From Rhodobacterales bacterium (GTDB lineage Bacteria > Pseudomonadota > Alphaproteobacteria > Rhodobacterales > Rhodobacteraceae): 64,000 nucleotides of DNA. Position numbers and translations under genes: made by a program. Position 1 is the stretch's first letter. Each line of letters begins with the position of its first letter. Shown here in pieces: positions 25,470-34,319 of the stretch. The stretch lies in contig JAPLPE010000032.1 in NCBI GenBank assembly GCA_026400355.1, positions 36,021-100,020 on the forward strand, in the 5' to 3' direction. The notes below the pieces were generated by a model. It made no database searches. It had not been told where the DNA came from and saw only the letters and a program-made list of their open reading frames with translations.

Positions 25470-26771
25470 ATGTCTCTTTCGTCCTCGATGAATGCCAGCG
25501 TTGCCGGACTGTCGTCGAATGCAACCCAGCTTGCCTCGATCTCGGACAATATCGCGAACTCATCGACCTATGGGTACAAACGGGTCGAAACGGATTTCGA
25601 GGCAATGGTCATCGGCAACAGCCCGTCGACCTATACGGCCGGCGGCGTCAGCACGACGAATATCCGGCTGATCGACGATCGCGGACCGCTGATCGGGACA
25701 GAGAATGCGACCGATCTGGCGGTCGACGGGCGCGGGATGCTGCCCGTTACATCGATGAACGAAGTGGACGGCGGGAACCCGAATCCGCCGCTGATGCTCA
25801 CCACGACGGGGTCGTTCTATCCGAATGCCGAAGGATATCTGACGACTTCGTCGGGCCTGGTCCTTATGGGCTGGCCTGCCGACGACAACGGCACGATCCC
25901 GAGCTATCCCCGCGACACGACGGCAGGGCTGGAACCCATCCAGATCGCGTCAAGCCAGCTCTACGGCTCTCCGACGACCGAGGTCGGGATTGGCGTCAAC
26001 CTTCCTGCCACGTCGACGACGGCGGGGTCGACCACCGGGCCAGAGGTGATGACGGTTGAATACTTTGACAATCTGGGCAAATCGGAAACGCTGACAATTA
26101 CCTATACGCCGACTGTGCCCGCGAGCGGATCGTCCAACAGCTGGACGATGGTGATCACAGACAGCGCATCGGGCGGGGCGGTGATCGGGGAATACGACCT
26201 TGTCTTTGACGCCTCGCGGGCCGACGGGGGCACGCTGGCCACGGTCACAGATGTGACGGGCGGGCCCTATGATCCGGCGACGGGGACCATGCAGGTCAAC
26301 GTGGCGGGCGGGCCGATGGACATCAACATCGGAACGCCGGGTCAGGCCGACGGCATGACCCAACTGTCGGAAGGCTATATTCCCTATCGCTCTGAACGCA
26401 ATGGTGCCTCGGTCGGCATCCTGACTTCGGTCGAAGTGGATGCAAACGGCTATGTCTATGCTGTCTATGACACCGGCGAAACGCGGATGATGTATCAGGT
26501 GCCCATTGTCGATGTCCCCAACCCCAACGGCCTTGAGGCCCGTTCAGGCCAGACCTTTGCCGTGACTCAAGCCAGCGGCGGCTTCTTCCTCTGGGATGCG
26601 GGCGACGGCCCGACTGGCGCCGTCGAAGCCTATGCCCGCGAGGAATCGACGGTCGATGTGGCCGCCGAACTGACCCAGATGATTCAGACCCAGCGGGCTT
26701 ATTCCTCGAACGCCAAGGTCATCCAGACCGTGGACGAGATGCTGCAGGAAACCACCAATCTGAAACGGTAA
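25470..26771 (+). CDS. flgE: Flagellar hook protein FlgE
   Basis: FlgE polymerises into the flexible hook joining rod and filament. The 433-residue protein has the rod/hook N-terminal motif (SISDNIANSSTYGYKR), a Thr/Ser/Gly-rich central domain, and the hook-family C-terminus (DVAAELTQMIQTQRAYSSNAK) that forms the coiled-coil core. It lacks a cleavable signal, as type III export substrates do. The start at 25470 has AAAGGCCAAG upstream. It is followed after 15 bases by flgK. Confidence 0.95.
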   Translation: MSLSSSMNASVAGLSSNATQLASISDNIANSSTYGYKRVETDFEAMVIGNSPSTYTAGGVSTTNIRLIDDRGPLIGTENATDLAVDGRGMLPVTSMNEVDGGNPNPPLMLTTTGSFYPNAEGYLTTSSGLVLMGWPADDNGTIPSYPRDTTAGLEPIQIASSQLYGSPTTEVGIGVNLPATSTTAGSTTGPEVMTVEYFDNLGKSETLTITYTPTVPASGSSNSWTMVITDSASGGAVIGEYDLVFDASRADGGTLATVTDVTGGPYDPATGTMQVNVAGGPMDINIGTPGQADGMTQLSEGYIPYRSERNGASVGILTSVEVDANGYVYAVYDTGETRMMYQVPIVDVPNPNGLEARSGQTFAVTQASGGFFLWDAGDGPTGAVEAYAREESTVDVAAELTQMIQTQRAYSSNAKVIQTVDEMLQETTNLKR

Positions 26772-26786
26772 AGCAAGGTTGCCCCC

Positions 26787-28235
26787 ATGAGCCTGTCCCA
26801 TTCTCTTGCCAATGCGCTGACCGGACTGACGGCTTCGTCCCGGATGGCAGAAGTGGTGTCGTCCAACATCGCCAATGCGATGACCGATGGCTATGGCCGG
26901 CGAAGTGTGGACCTTTCGGCCCAAACCATCGGGGGACGGGGGGCAGGCGTGCAGATTGACGGGATCACCCGCCATACGGACCGCAGTCTTGTCGCCGACC
27001 GGCGCGGGGCCGAAACCGGCCTGTCAGCGCGGAACGCGATGACACCCACGCTCGCGCGGCTGGAAACGGCCGTGGGCGTGATGGGTGACGGGCAGGGGAT
27101 CGACAGCCGTATCATGGCGCTGGAACAGGCTCTGGTTGCGGCCGGTGCGGAACCGTCCTCCGAAATCCGCCTTGCGACAGTTGTCGATCGCCTTGGCAAT
27201 GTCACCGAGGCGATCCGCAGCAGCGCCGCGAAAATTCAGACCCTGCGGGAGGAGGCCGACCAAAGCATCGCGTCCCAGGTCGCGGCGCTGAACAGTTCGC
27301 TGACCCGGATGGAGCAACTCAACCGGGACATCGTGCAGGCGACGACGCGGGGCGAGGATACGTCAGCCCTGCGGGATCAGCGGCAGGTCGTCGTGGATCG
27401 CATTTCCAACATCGTTCCCATTCGCGAAATGGACCGCAAGAACGGTGAGATTGCGCTGATCACGCCGGGCGGGGCGACGCTGATCGACGGGCGCGCAGCG
27501 GTGATCGGATTTCAGGCGACGCAGACCATCGTGCCCGAAATGACCGTTGCATCCGGCGGTCTGGCGGGGCTGACACTGAACGGGCTGCCTGTTGACCCGA
27601 CCAACGGGGTGGGGCGGTTGACGGGCGGCACGCTTGGCGCCGCATTTGCCCTGAGGGATTCGACTCTGGTGACGGCACAGGCCGGGCTGGATGCCATCGC
27701 GCGGGACCTGGTTGAACGGTTTCAGGATCCGGCGATCGATCCTTCCATCGCGCCCGGCGATGCCGGTCTTCTGACAGACGCAGGGTGGGCTTTTGACCCG
27801 CTGAATGGTGTCGGCATTTCCAGCCGGATCGCGGTGAATGCGGCGGTTGACCCCGCGCAGGGCGGCGCGCTCTGGCGGCTGCGCGATGGCGTGAATGCTG
27901 CAGTTGCCGGGCCGGTCGGTCTGGCGACGCAGATCAACCTCTGGCTGACGGCGCTTGATGCCCAACGGTCGGTATCGGTAGGAGGGCCCGCGCGTTCGGC
28001 GGTGGCCCATGCCGGGGCTCTTTCCTCCGACATTTCAAGCCTCCGGCTGACAAACGAAGAAGAGATCAGCTTTTCCAACGCGCGCTATGCCCGCCTGCGC
28101 GAGGCCGAACTTGCCATAGGCGTCGACAGCGATGCCGAGATGCAGATGCTTCTCAGGATCGAACAGTCCTATGCCGCCAATGCCAAGGTCATCGACACGG
28201 TCGAAGGCCTGTTCCGCACCCTGATGGAGATCTGA
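26787..28235 (+). CDS. flgK: Hook-filament junction protein FlgK
   Basis: The 482-residue protein has the axial-protein N-terminal motif (VVSSNIANAMTDGYGRRSVD), a long helical segment (about residues 85-190), and the C-terminal motif MLLRIEQSYAANAKVIDTV. FlgK is the first junction protein (HAP1). It is two bases before flgL and in the same operon. Length is slightly shorter than the enterobacterial protein because of a smaller central domain. Confidence 0.94.
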   Translation: MSLSHSLANALTGLTASSRMAEVVSSNIANAMTDGYGRRSVDLSAQTIGGRGAGVQIDGITRHTDRSLVADRRGAETGLSARNAMTPTLARLETAVGVMGDGQGIDSRIMALEQALVAAGAEPSSEIRLATVVDRLGNVTEAIRSSAAKIQTLREEADQSIASQVAALNSSLTRMEQLNRDIVQATTRGEDTSALRDQRQVVVDRISNIVPIREMDRKNGEIALITPGGATLIDGRAAVIGFQATQTIVPEMTVASGGLAGLTLNGLPVDPTNGVGRLTGGTLGAAFALRDSTLVTAQAGLDAIARDLVERFQDPAIDPSIAPGDAGLLTDAGWAFDPLNGVGISSRIAVNAAVDPAQGGALWRLRDGVNAAVAGPVGLATQINLWLTALDAQRSVSVGGPARSAVAHAGALSSDISSLRLTNEEEISFSNARYARLREAELAIGVDSDAEMQMLLRIEQSYAANAKVIDTVEGLFRTLMEI

Positions 28236-28237
28236 CA

Positions 28238-29248
28238 ATGACAATGATGTCGATTGGCGACCTGTCGCAACACTTCATCCAGCGCCTTCAGAACGTCCAT
28301 ATCCGCGATCGGCTGAACACACTGACCCAGGAGGTTTCTACGGGGAAGGCTTCGGATTTGCCGGCCTACCTTGGCGGCGATAGTGCGCGTCTGACAGACA
28401 TCGACCGTCAGTTGGCCCTCAGCAAGAGCTATGCCGACGCCACTAAGGAGCTTGGCCAGCGGCTGGCGACGATGCAGACCGCCATGGGGAGCATCGATGA
28501 CCGGCGGCTGGCCTTGTCAGAACAGGTCATGCGGATCACGCCGGCGAGTTCGCTGTCACAGATGCGCAGTGCAAGCGAGGCCGCCGAACAGACGTTTGCG
28601 GACGTCGTCAGCAGCCTGAACACCCGCTTCGGGGGCAATTCCCTGTTCGCGGGAACTGCCACCGACCAACCGGCCCTTGCCGAAGCTCAGACAATGCTTG
28701 CCGATCTGCGCCTCGCGCTGGCGGGCGCGGTTACGGCTTCGGATGTGACCTCCATCGTGACTGACTGGTTCGACAGCCCGGCAGGCGGCTTTGCGACATC
28801 GGGCTATCTTGGTGCCGCGGGCGCGGCACCGGTGCGCGTTGTTGACACCGGTTCTGCCGTCACGATCACGGCGCGAGCCGATCGGCAGGCGATGCGGGAT
28901 CTGCTCAAGGCCACGGCCATTGCCGCATTTGCGACAGACCCTGCATTGGGCCTCCCGTCTTCGACAGGAAGTGCGCTCTTGCAGGATTCGTCAACACGTC
29001 TTTTGTCGGTGGCCGAACCGCTCACCGATCTTCGGTCCGATCTCGGTCAGTCCGAGGAACGCGTGGCTGCGGCCTCTGCGCGGCATGCGGCACGGCTTTC
29101 GGCCTTTGGGATCATGCGGAACGAACTGACACAGGTTGACCCCTATGCAACCGCTTCTGCCCTGAGAGAGGTGCAGACCCAACTTGAAACCCACTACACA
29201 CTGACCGCGCGGCTGGCCAACCTGTCGCTTGTGGCGTACCTGCGGTGA
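28238..29248 (+). CDS. flgL: Hook-filament junction protein FlgL
   Basis: The 336-residue product resembles flagellin-like HAP3: an N-terminal helix MMSIGDLSQHFIQRLQN with LNTLTQEVSTGK, helical termini and a small middle domain. The C-terminal helix (about 290-335) ends in TARLANLSLVAYLR. FlgL is the second junction protein before the filament cap. The stop codon overlaps the GTG start of flgI. Confidence 0.9.
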   Translation: MTMMSIGDLSQHFIQRLQNVHIRDRLNTLTQEVSTGKASDLPAYLGGDSARLTDIDRQLALSKSYADATKELGQRLATMQTAMGSIDDRRLALSEQVMRITPASSLSQMRSASEAAEQTFADVVSSLNTRFGGNSLFAGTATDQPALAEAQTMLADLRLALAGAVTASDVTSIVTDWFDSPAGGFATSGYLGAAGAAPVRVVDTGSAVTITARADRQAMRDLLKATAIAAFATDPALGLPSSTGSALLQDSSTRLLSVAEPLTDLRSDLGQSEERVAAASARHAARLSAFGIMRNELTQVDPYATASALREVQTQLETHYTLTARLANLSLVAYLR

Positions 29249-30357
29249 GGATTGCCCTGCGGCCCGTGGTCGCCCTCATGCTTTTCCTGATGACATGCTT
29301 TGCGGCGCAAGCGTCGCCTGTGCGGCTCAAGGATCTCGTGGAGTTCGACGGTGTCCGCTCAAACGATCTCGTCGGCTATGGCCTTGTCGTGGGCTTGAAC
29401 GGCACAGGGGATGGCATCCGAAACTCTCCTTTCACCGAAGAGATCATGGCCAACATCCTTGAACGGCTGGGGGTCAACGTCGCGGGAGAGCAGTTTCGTC
29501 CCCGTAACGTTGCGGCTGTGTTCGTCACCGCGTCTTTGCCGCCCTTCGCAAGGGCAGGCAGCCCGATCGATGTGACAGTGTCAGCCATCGGGGATGCAAC
29601 GAGCCTTTTGGGTGGCACGCTGGTGATGACCCCACTCAATGCGGCGGACGGGGAAATCTATGCCGTGGCGCAGGGCACGATCATTGCCGGCGGCATGTCG
29701 GCCGAGGCCGAGGCTGCAACGGTCACACAAGGCGTTCCGACTGCGGGCGTCATCCCTGCAGGGGCGACGGTTGAACGAGAAGTCGATTTTGACTTCAGCA
29801 CGCTGTCATCCTTGCGGCTGGCGTTGCGTTCGCCGGACTTCACGACGGCAGGCAGGATCGAGACGGCCATCAACAACGAGTTCGGCCGGGGCGTAGCCGT
29901 CATGCTGGACGCCGGAACGGTCCAGCTGGACATCGACGGAACCCGCATGTCGTCACCGGCCCATGCTCTCGGGCGGATCGAGAACATTCTGGTCGAGCCC
30001 GAACTGCGGGCACGGGTCGTGGTCGATCAGCGGTCGGGGACCATTGTTGTGGGTGAGGATGTCCGGATCAGCCGGGTGGCCGTGAGTCAGGGGAACCTTA
30101 CCCTGCGGGTCGAGGATGCGCCGGAAGTCTTTCAGCCCAATCCGTTTGCGCGTGGTGAGACGGTTGTCGTCCCGCGAAGCGAGGCCAGCATCGAACAGGC
30201 CCCCGGGACCGGCCTTGCCGAAGTGAGGGGCGGAACCTCGCTTTCAGAGCTTGTATCAGGGTTGAATGCCCTTGGGGTGGCCCCGCTCGACATGATCGAC
30301 ATCCTCAAGAGCATCAAGGCCGCAGGCGCCCTGCATGCCGAGTTCATCGTTCGGTAG
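29245..30357 (+). CDS. flgI: Flagellar P-ring protein FlgI
   Basis: FlgI forms the periplasmic ring around the rod. The 370-residue precursor has a Sec signal (residues 1-23, ending AAQA), then the strong family opening VRLKDLVEFDGVRSNDLVGY and GLVVGLNGTGDG. Later it shows PPFARAGSPIDVTVSAIGDA and the C-terminal ILKSIKAAGALHAEFIVR. The GTG start overlaps the flgL stop. It is the last gene of the flagellar run here; flgH and the rest are not in the window. Confidence 0.96.
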   Translation: MRIALRPVVALMLFLMTCFAAQASPVRLKDLVEFDGVRSNDLVGYGLVVGLNGTGDGIRNSPFTEEIMANILERLGVNVAGEQFRPRNVAAVFVTASLPPFARAGSPIDVTVSAIGDATSLLGGTLVMTPLNAADGEIYAVAQGTIIAGGMSAEAEAATVTQGVPTAGVIPAGATVEREVDFDFSTLSSLRLALRSPDFTTAGRIETAINNEFGRGVAVMLDAGTVQLDIDGTRMSSPAHALGRIENILVEPELRARVVVDQRSGTIVVGEDVRISRVAVSQGNLTLRVEDAPEVFQPNPFARGETVVVPRSEASIEQAPGTGLAEVRGGTSLSELVSGLNALGVAPLDMIDILKSIKAAGALHAEFIVR

Positions 30358-30577
30358 TCCGGAGCAAGTGATCGAAACGGGCGCGGGACGTGATGCCTTA
30401 GACTGAGGATCAGATGGCACGGCGCATCTGAGGTGCCGGTGCCGAGAGCGGAACGGATTTCACTTATTCGGGGAGGTGCATGGACAGAAACGATATCCCG
30501 CCAAGATCAAAGGGTTGGGCCGGTCAGATCACAATGGCCTTAGGCTATGTGCGGATCGGCGATTTCGGGAGAAGAAT

Positions 30578-31254
30578 GTGACAGCGGGCACGCGGAGAGG
30601 CATTTCAGAACTGCGGGCCCAAGCGACGACGGGCTGGCTTGCTGAATTGCCATCGGATTTTCAGGCAAGGATCGCCGCGCGGGGCCGCTGGATTGTCTTG
30701 CCGCGGGGAAGGTCGGCGATGCCCCCGACGCGCTTTATGGTGTGGGCGAGGGGCTTATCGATATCAGGGTCCCGATGGGCACCGATGAAGTGGTCACGGT
30801 GACCCGGATGCCGCAGCGCTTCTGGATTGGGGATGGGTCGCTGCTGTCCGAGATGTCGCGTATGTTGTCGGTTGCAGCGGCGGCGGACTGTCATTTGTTC
30901 CGGATTCCGGGCAAGTCGCTGATGCGCAGTTTCGAAGCGTTTCCGGGAGACTGGATGTTTCTGTATCGGCTGGCCGCGCTGAACGGCGCGCTGACTGTGC
31001 GGACGCTGGCAGAGTCGCTTGTCCTGCCGCCCAAGTCGCGTTTTGCGCGGCTCATGCTGCGGATGGCTACCCCTGATGGTGCGGTTCAGACAACGCAGGA
31101 GGAGCTGGGGCGGCTGGCGGGGATGAGTCGGGCGGCCTTTAGGCGGGCTTTCAGTTCGCTGATCGAGGGTGGCAGCGTAGAGACGGGACGTGGCAGCATC
31201 ACGATCATCGACCGGGAAGCGCTTGAACGCGAGGCGGCGAAGACGTGGGAGTAA
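30578..31254 (+). pseudogene. Crp/Fnr-type regulator interrupted by a 1-nt frameshift
   Basis: A GTG at 30578 with GGGAGAAG upstream opens a frame reading RGISELRAQATTGWLAELPS and RGRWIVLPRG, the usual start of this Crp-like group. At the GGGG run 30705-30708 the frame must change: KVGDAPDALYGVGEG and all later sequence (cNMP-fold end, then helix-turn-helix EELGRLAGMSRAAFRRAFSSL) continue in another frame to 31254. One lost G in a former five-G run explains it. The rest looks intact and conserved, so the gene is freshly broken, phase-variable or mis-sequenced. No FNR-type cysteine cluster is present. It lies tail to tail with the barrel relic and near the DUF3604 genes, so it may be their former regulator. 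Confidence 0.8.
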
Positions 31255-31257
31255 CGT

Positions 31258-31999
31258 TCAGAACCGCCAGCGTGCACCGATGATCGAGCCCGACATTTCG
31301 ATATCGATGCTGCCATTGGCCTCGGCCCGGTCGGTCTGGAGGATGCGGTAGCCGCCTTCGACCGAGAAGCTGTTGGCAAAGCGGTAGCCGACTGTGGCGA
31401 GGCCCTGCCATGTGAACTCGGACCCGTTTCCGAAGCCGCCCACATCGGCGAAAAGCGTTCCGTACCAGTCGCGACCGAAATAGGCCCGGTAGCGCAGGGC
31501 TACAACAGGATCGACCCAGTCGTCGCCGATGCTGAACCCCACCGGGCCGGGGCCGCCAATGAAGGCGACACTGATGCCGGTGTTGCAGAAGCGCATGCCA
31601 GCACCGATGTCGAGCCGACCTGTGCCAGTGGAGAGGGCTTCCCACATGGCATAGGCGTTTGTGATGTTGATCTTTGATTCAAGGTCAGCCGACGTGAGCC
31701 CAGGCGCACCCGGCGTTGCGCGGGAGGTCGGTCAGGCTGACGAACAGGGTGTCAAGGATGAAGCTGAGCTTGCCGCGCTGGGCCGAGAAGGTTCCCATGA
31801 AGGCGAGGTCGAGCGCCTCCCAGGCTTCGGAGAAGGAGACATCGCCGGTGACCGGGCCGACCGGTGTATCGAGAGTGACCGAGGTATCCGGGCCCCATCC
31901 GTCAAGGCTTGCCCAGGATTCCCAGTCCTGGGCAAAGACCGGGCCGGAAAAGGCGACAGCGGAGGCGAGAGGGACTGCGGGAAGTCGGATAGTTTTCAT
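31258..31999 (-). pseudogene. Outer-membrane beta-barrel protein interrupted by a 1-nt frameshift
   Basis: From ATG 31999 the minus strand encodes a signal peptide (MKTIRLPAVPLASAVAFSG) and barrel-like sequence up to SLTDL. At the CCC run 31722-31724 the frame changes; dropping one C gives LRATPGAPGLTSADLESK and joins smoothly to ITNAYAMWEAL and the C-terminal barrel strands (GRDWYGTLFADVGGF, FSVEGGYRIL) that end in the outer-membrane signature WRF. As written, the first frame stops at 31687-31685. Reconstituted length is about 246 residues. Its neighbour, the Crp-like regulator, is also broken by a single homopolymer change. Confidence 0.78.
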
Positions 32000-32091
32000 G
32001 GCATCCTCTGGCAAACAGCGCGGGTCGCGGGACTTCGTCGATAAAGCATTTGAATCCATTGAAAATCACGGAGTGCCTTTTTCCGGCTCAA

Positions 32092-32105
32092 GCGACAAAT
32101 GTCGC
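32092..32105. promoter_or_regulatory. Palindromic operator candidate between the barrel gene and DUF3604 gene 1
   Basis: GCGACA-AA-TGTCGC is a perfect inverted repeat with a 2-base spacer in the 179-bp divergent gap. A possible -10 element TATTAT lies at 32137-32142, without a convincing -35. The dyad size fits a Crp/Fnr-family dimer, and a broken Crp-like gene lies 0.8 kb away. Which protein binds is unknown. Confidence 0.4.
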
Positions 32106-32178
32106 ACGGCGCACGCCAAAACTGTGCAAACTGTGATATTATGTGGCCAGTCGTTGTGCTGAGAATCGGGAGTGAGCA

Positions 32179-34134
32179 GTGTCTAAACCTTTGTCCATCA
32201 TGATTGCGATCGCCCTTTGCGGCGCGACTTCTGCGTTGCGTGCGCAGGAGGTCACGACCCTTTCGCCCGAGATTCTGACTGGTGATGACCTGCCCCCTGC
32301 GTTCGGCCCAGCGGCCTATTCGCCCAATGTGGGACAGGAATTCCCTGATCAGGTCTTTTTTGGCGACCTGCATGTACACACACTTCTGTCGGCCGACGCA
32401 GGCGGGGCGGGTGCGCGGCTGATGCCAGATGACGCCTATCGCTTTGCCCGGGGAGAAGAAATCATTTCGACCTCCGGACAGCGGGTCAAACTGTCCAAGC
32501 CGCTCGACTTTTTCATGCTGACGGAACATTCGGACGGGATGGGCGTGATCGTCGATATCCTGAACGGGACGCCCAACATCATGGCCGAGCCCATCGGTGC
32601 GCAGTTGCACGAGGCGTTCAACCGCGGCGGGGCAGATGCGCAGAATGCCGTCTGGAAGATGATCGGCATGTTTGCCAACGGCGAACTGCCCGATGCGCTT
32701 CTCTATCAGCCCGGCAACCCGGCCTTTGACCGTGTCTGGGGCGACATCATCGACGCCGCAGAACGTTTCAACGACCCCGGTACGTTTTCGACCTTTGTCG
32801 CCTTTGAATGGACGCCTTTCGTAGACGGCAACAACCTGCACCGGAACGTGATCTTCCGCGACGGCGCCGACAAGGTCAGCCAGATCGCGCCCTATACCAC
32901 CACGCCGCCCATCGGGTCGCAGAATCCGCGCGATCTTTGGGACTGGATGCAGGCGTACGAGGACAAGACCGGGGGCGAAGTCATGGCAGTGCCGCATAAC
33001 GGCAACCTGTCAAACGGCATCATGTTCCCGCTGGTCGACACGTTTGACAATAACACGCCGCTCGACGCCGACTATGCCCGTTTGCGGCAGGAGTGGGAGC
33101 CGCTTTACGAGGTCACGCAGGTCAAGGGAGACAGCGAAACCCACCCCTACCTGTCGCCGGATGACGAATTCGCCGATTACGAGACATGGGATTTCGGCAA
33201 CCTTGACCTGAGCGAGGCCAAGACGCCCGAGATGCTTCCGGGCGAATATGCCCGGGCGGGGCTTCAACGTGGCCTGCTGCTGCAGCAGCAACTGGGCGTG
33301 AACCCGTTCAAGTTCGGTCTGGTCGGCGCGACCGATACCCATACCGGGCTTGCCACGTTTGACGAGAACAACTTCTTTGGCAAGTTCGTGAGCTATGAGC
33401 CGAACCCGGCACGCGCGATGAACCTGTCGCAGTCGAACCCGGAACTTGGGATCGAACGCTTTGGGTGGCAAGATACGGCGTCGGGGATCACCGGCGTCTG
33501 GGCGGTCGAAAACACCCGCGAATCCATCTATGATGCGATGGCGCGTCGCGAGGTTTTTGCCACGACCGGGCCGCGCATCCGCGTGCGCCTGTTCGGTGGC
33601 TGGGACTATCCTGATGCAGTCATCCTGTCACGCGATCTGGCCGGTGTCGGCTATCAGGGCGGGGTGCCGATGGGGTCTGACCTGTGGGCGCGGCCTGAGG
33701 GTGCGGATGCGCCGCGGTTCATCGTTTACGGGATGCGCGATCCGGACGGGGCGAATCTTGACCGGGTGCAGATCATCAAGGGCTGGGTCGATGCGAGTGG
33801 CCAGACGCAGGAAAAGGTCTTTGACGTGGCATGGTCTGATGGCCGGGTGCCGGGTTCGGATGGGGTGCTGCCACCGGTTGGCAGCACGGTTGACCTGACC
33901 GTGCCGACATGGACCAACACGATTGGTGCCGTCGAGTTGGGCACGGTCTGGGAAGACCCCGAGTTTGATCCGGCTGTTCCGGCCTTTTACTATGCCCGGG
34001 TGATCGAGATTCCGACGCCACGCTGGACAGCCTATGACGCCGTGGCCTTTGACCTTGATCTGCCGCCCGAAGTTCCGATGGTCACGCAGGAGCGCGCCTA
34101 CACCTCGCCAATCTGGTACACGCCGGCAGAGTGA
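32179..34134 (+). CDS. Exported DUF3604 protein 1 with PHP-like metal site
   Basis: The 651-residue precursor has a signal peptide (about 1-22, ending LRAQ) and a DUF3604 domain across most of its length. Ordered motifs match a PHP-type polynuclear metal site: GDLHVHT (H65, H67), LTEHSD (H117), VAFEWT (E210), LHRNV (H221), [10 protein letters not shown] (H273) and GATDTHTG (D386, H388). This suggests a periplasmic metal-dependent hydrolase; the substrate of this family is not known to me. It starts at GTG 32179 with GGGAGTGAG upstream. It is followed by a strong terminator, then two paralogues. Overall identity among the three is high around the metal motifs and lower in the loops. Confidence 0.9.
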   Translation: MSKPLSIMIAIALCGATSALRAQEVTTLSPEILTGDDLPPAFGPAAYSPNVGQEFPDQVFFGDLHVHTLLSADAGGAGARLMPDDAYRFARGEEIISTSGQRVKLSKPLDFFMLTEHSDGMGVIVDILNGTPNIMAEPIGAQLHEAFNRGGADAQNAVWKMIGMFANGELPDALLYQPGNPAFDRVWGDIIDAAERFNDPGTFSTFVAFEWTPFVDGNNLHRNVIFRDGADKVSQIAPYTTTPPIGSQNPRDLWDWMQAYEDKTGGEVMAVPHNGNLSNGIMFPLVDTFDNNTPLDADYARLRQEWEPLYEVTQVKGDSETHPYLSPDDEFADYETWDFGNLDLSEAKTPEMLPGEYARAGLQRGLLLQQQLGVNPFKFGLVGATDTHTGLATFDENNFFGKFVSYEPNPARAMNLSQSNPELGIERFGWQDTASGITGVWAVENTRESIYDAMARREVFATTGPRIRVRLFGGWDYPDAVILSRDLAGVGYQGGVPMGSDLWARPEGADAPRFIVYGMRDPDGANLDRVQIIKGWVDASGQTQEKVFDVAWSDGRVPGSDGVLPPVGSTVDLTVPTWTNTIGAVELGTVWEDPEFDPAVPAFYYARVIEIPTPRWTAYDAVAFDLDLPPEVPMVTQERAYTSPIWYTPAE

Positions 34135-34191
34135 TTGACAGCCAAAGCCGGACGGGAAAGCGATTTCCGGTCCGGAAGGTGGGGGGAGGGA

Positions 34192-34231
34192 GGCCGCAGT
34201 CCTTGCGGCCTTCGCTTCTTTTGATTTTTTT
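34192..34231 (+). terminator. Intrinsic terminator between DUF3604 genes 1 and 2
   Basis: GGCCGCA (34192-34198), loop GTCCT, TGCGGCC (34204-34210), then a T-rich tract ending in seven T. This is a textbook intrinsic terminator 58 bases after the first gene. It shows that gene 2 has its own promoter and that the frame running through here (from 34131) is not its true 5' end. Confidence 0.85.
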
Positions 34232-34319
34232 GTTCGCCGAATCCGTGTCAGGTGCTAATGCTTCAGTCATGCTGTCGCCGCCACCGTCGGACAGCGACTG
34301 TCAGAATTGGAGCAGCAAG

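Noticed and set aside
30578..31254. Programmed ribosomal frameshifting in the Crp-like gene
   Set aside because: There is only a short G run, with no slippery heptamer or stimulatory structure evident; a mutation or sequencing error is simpler.
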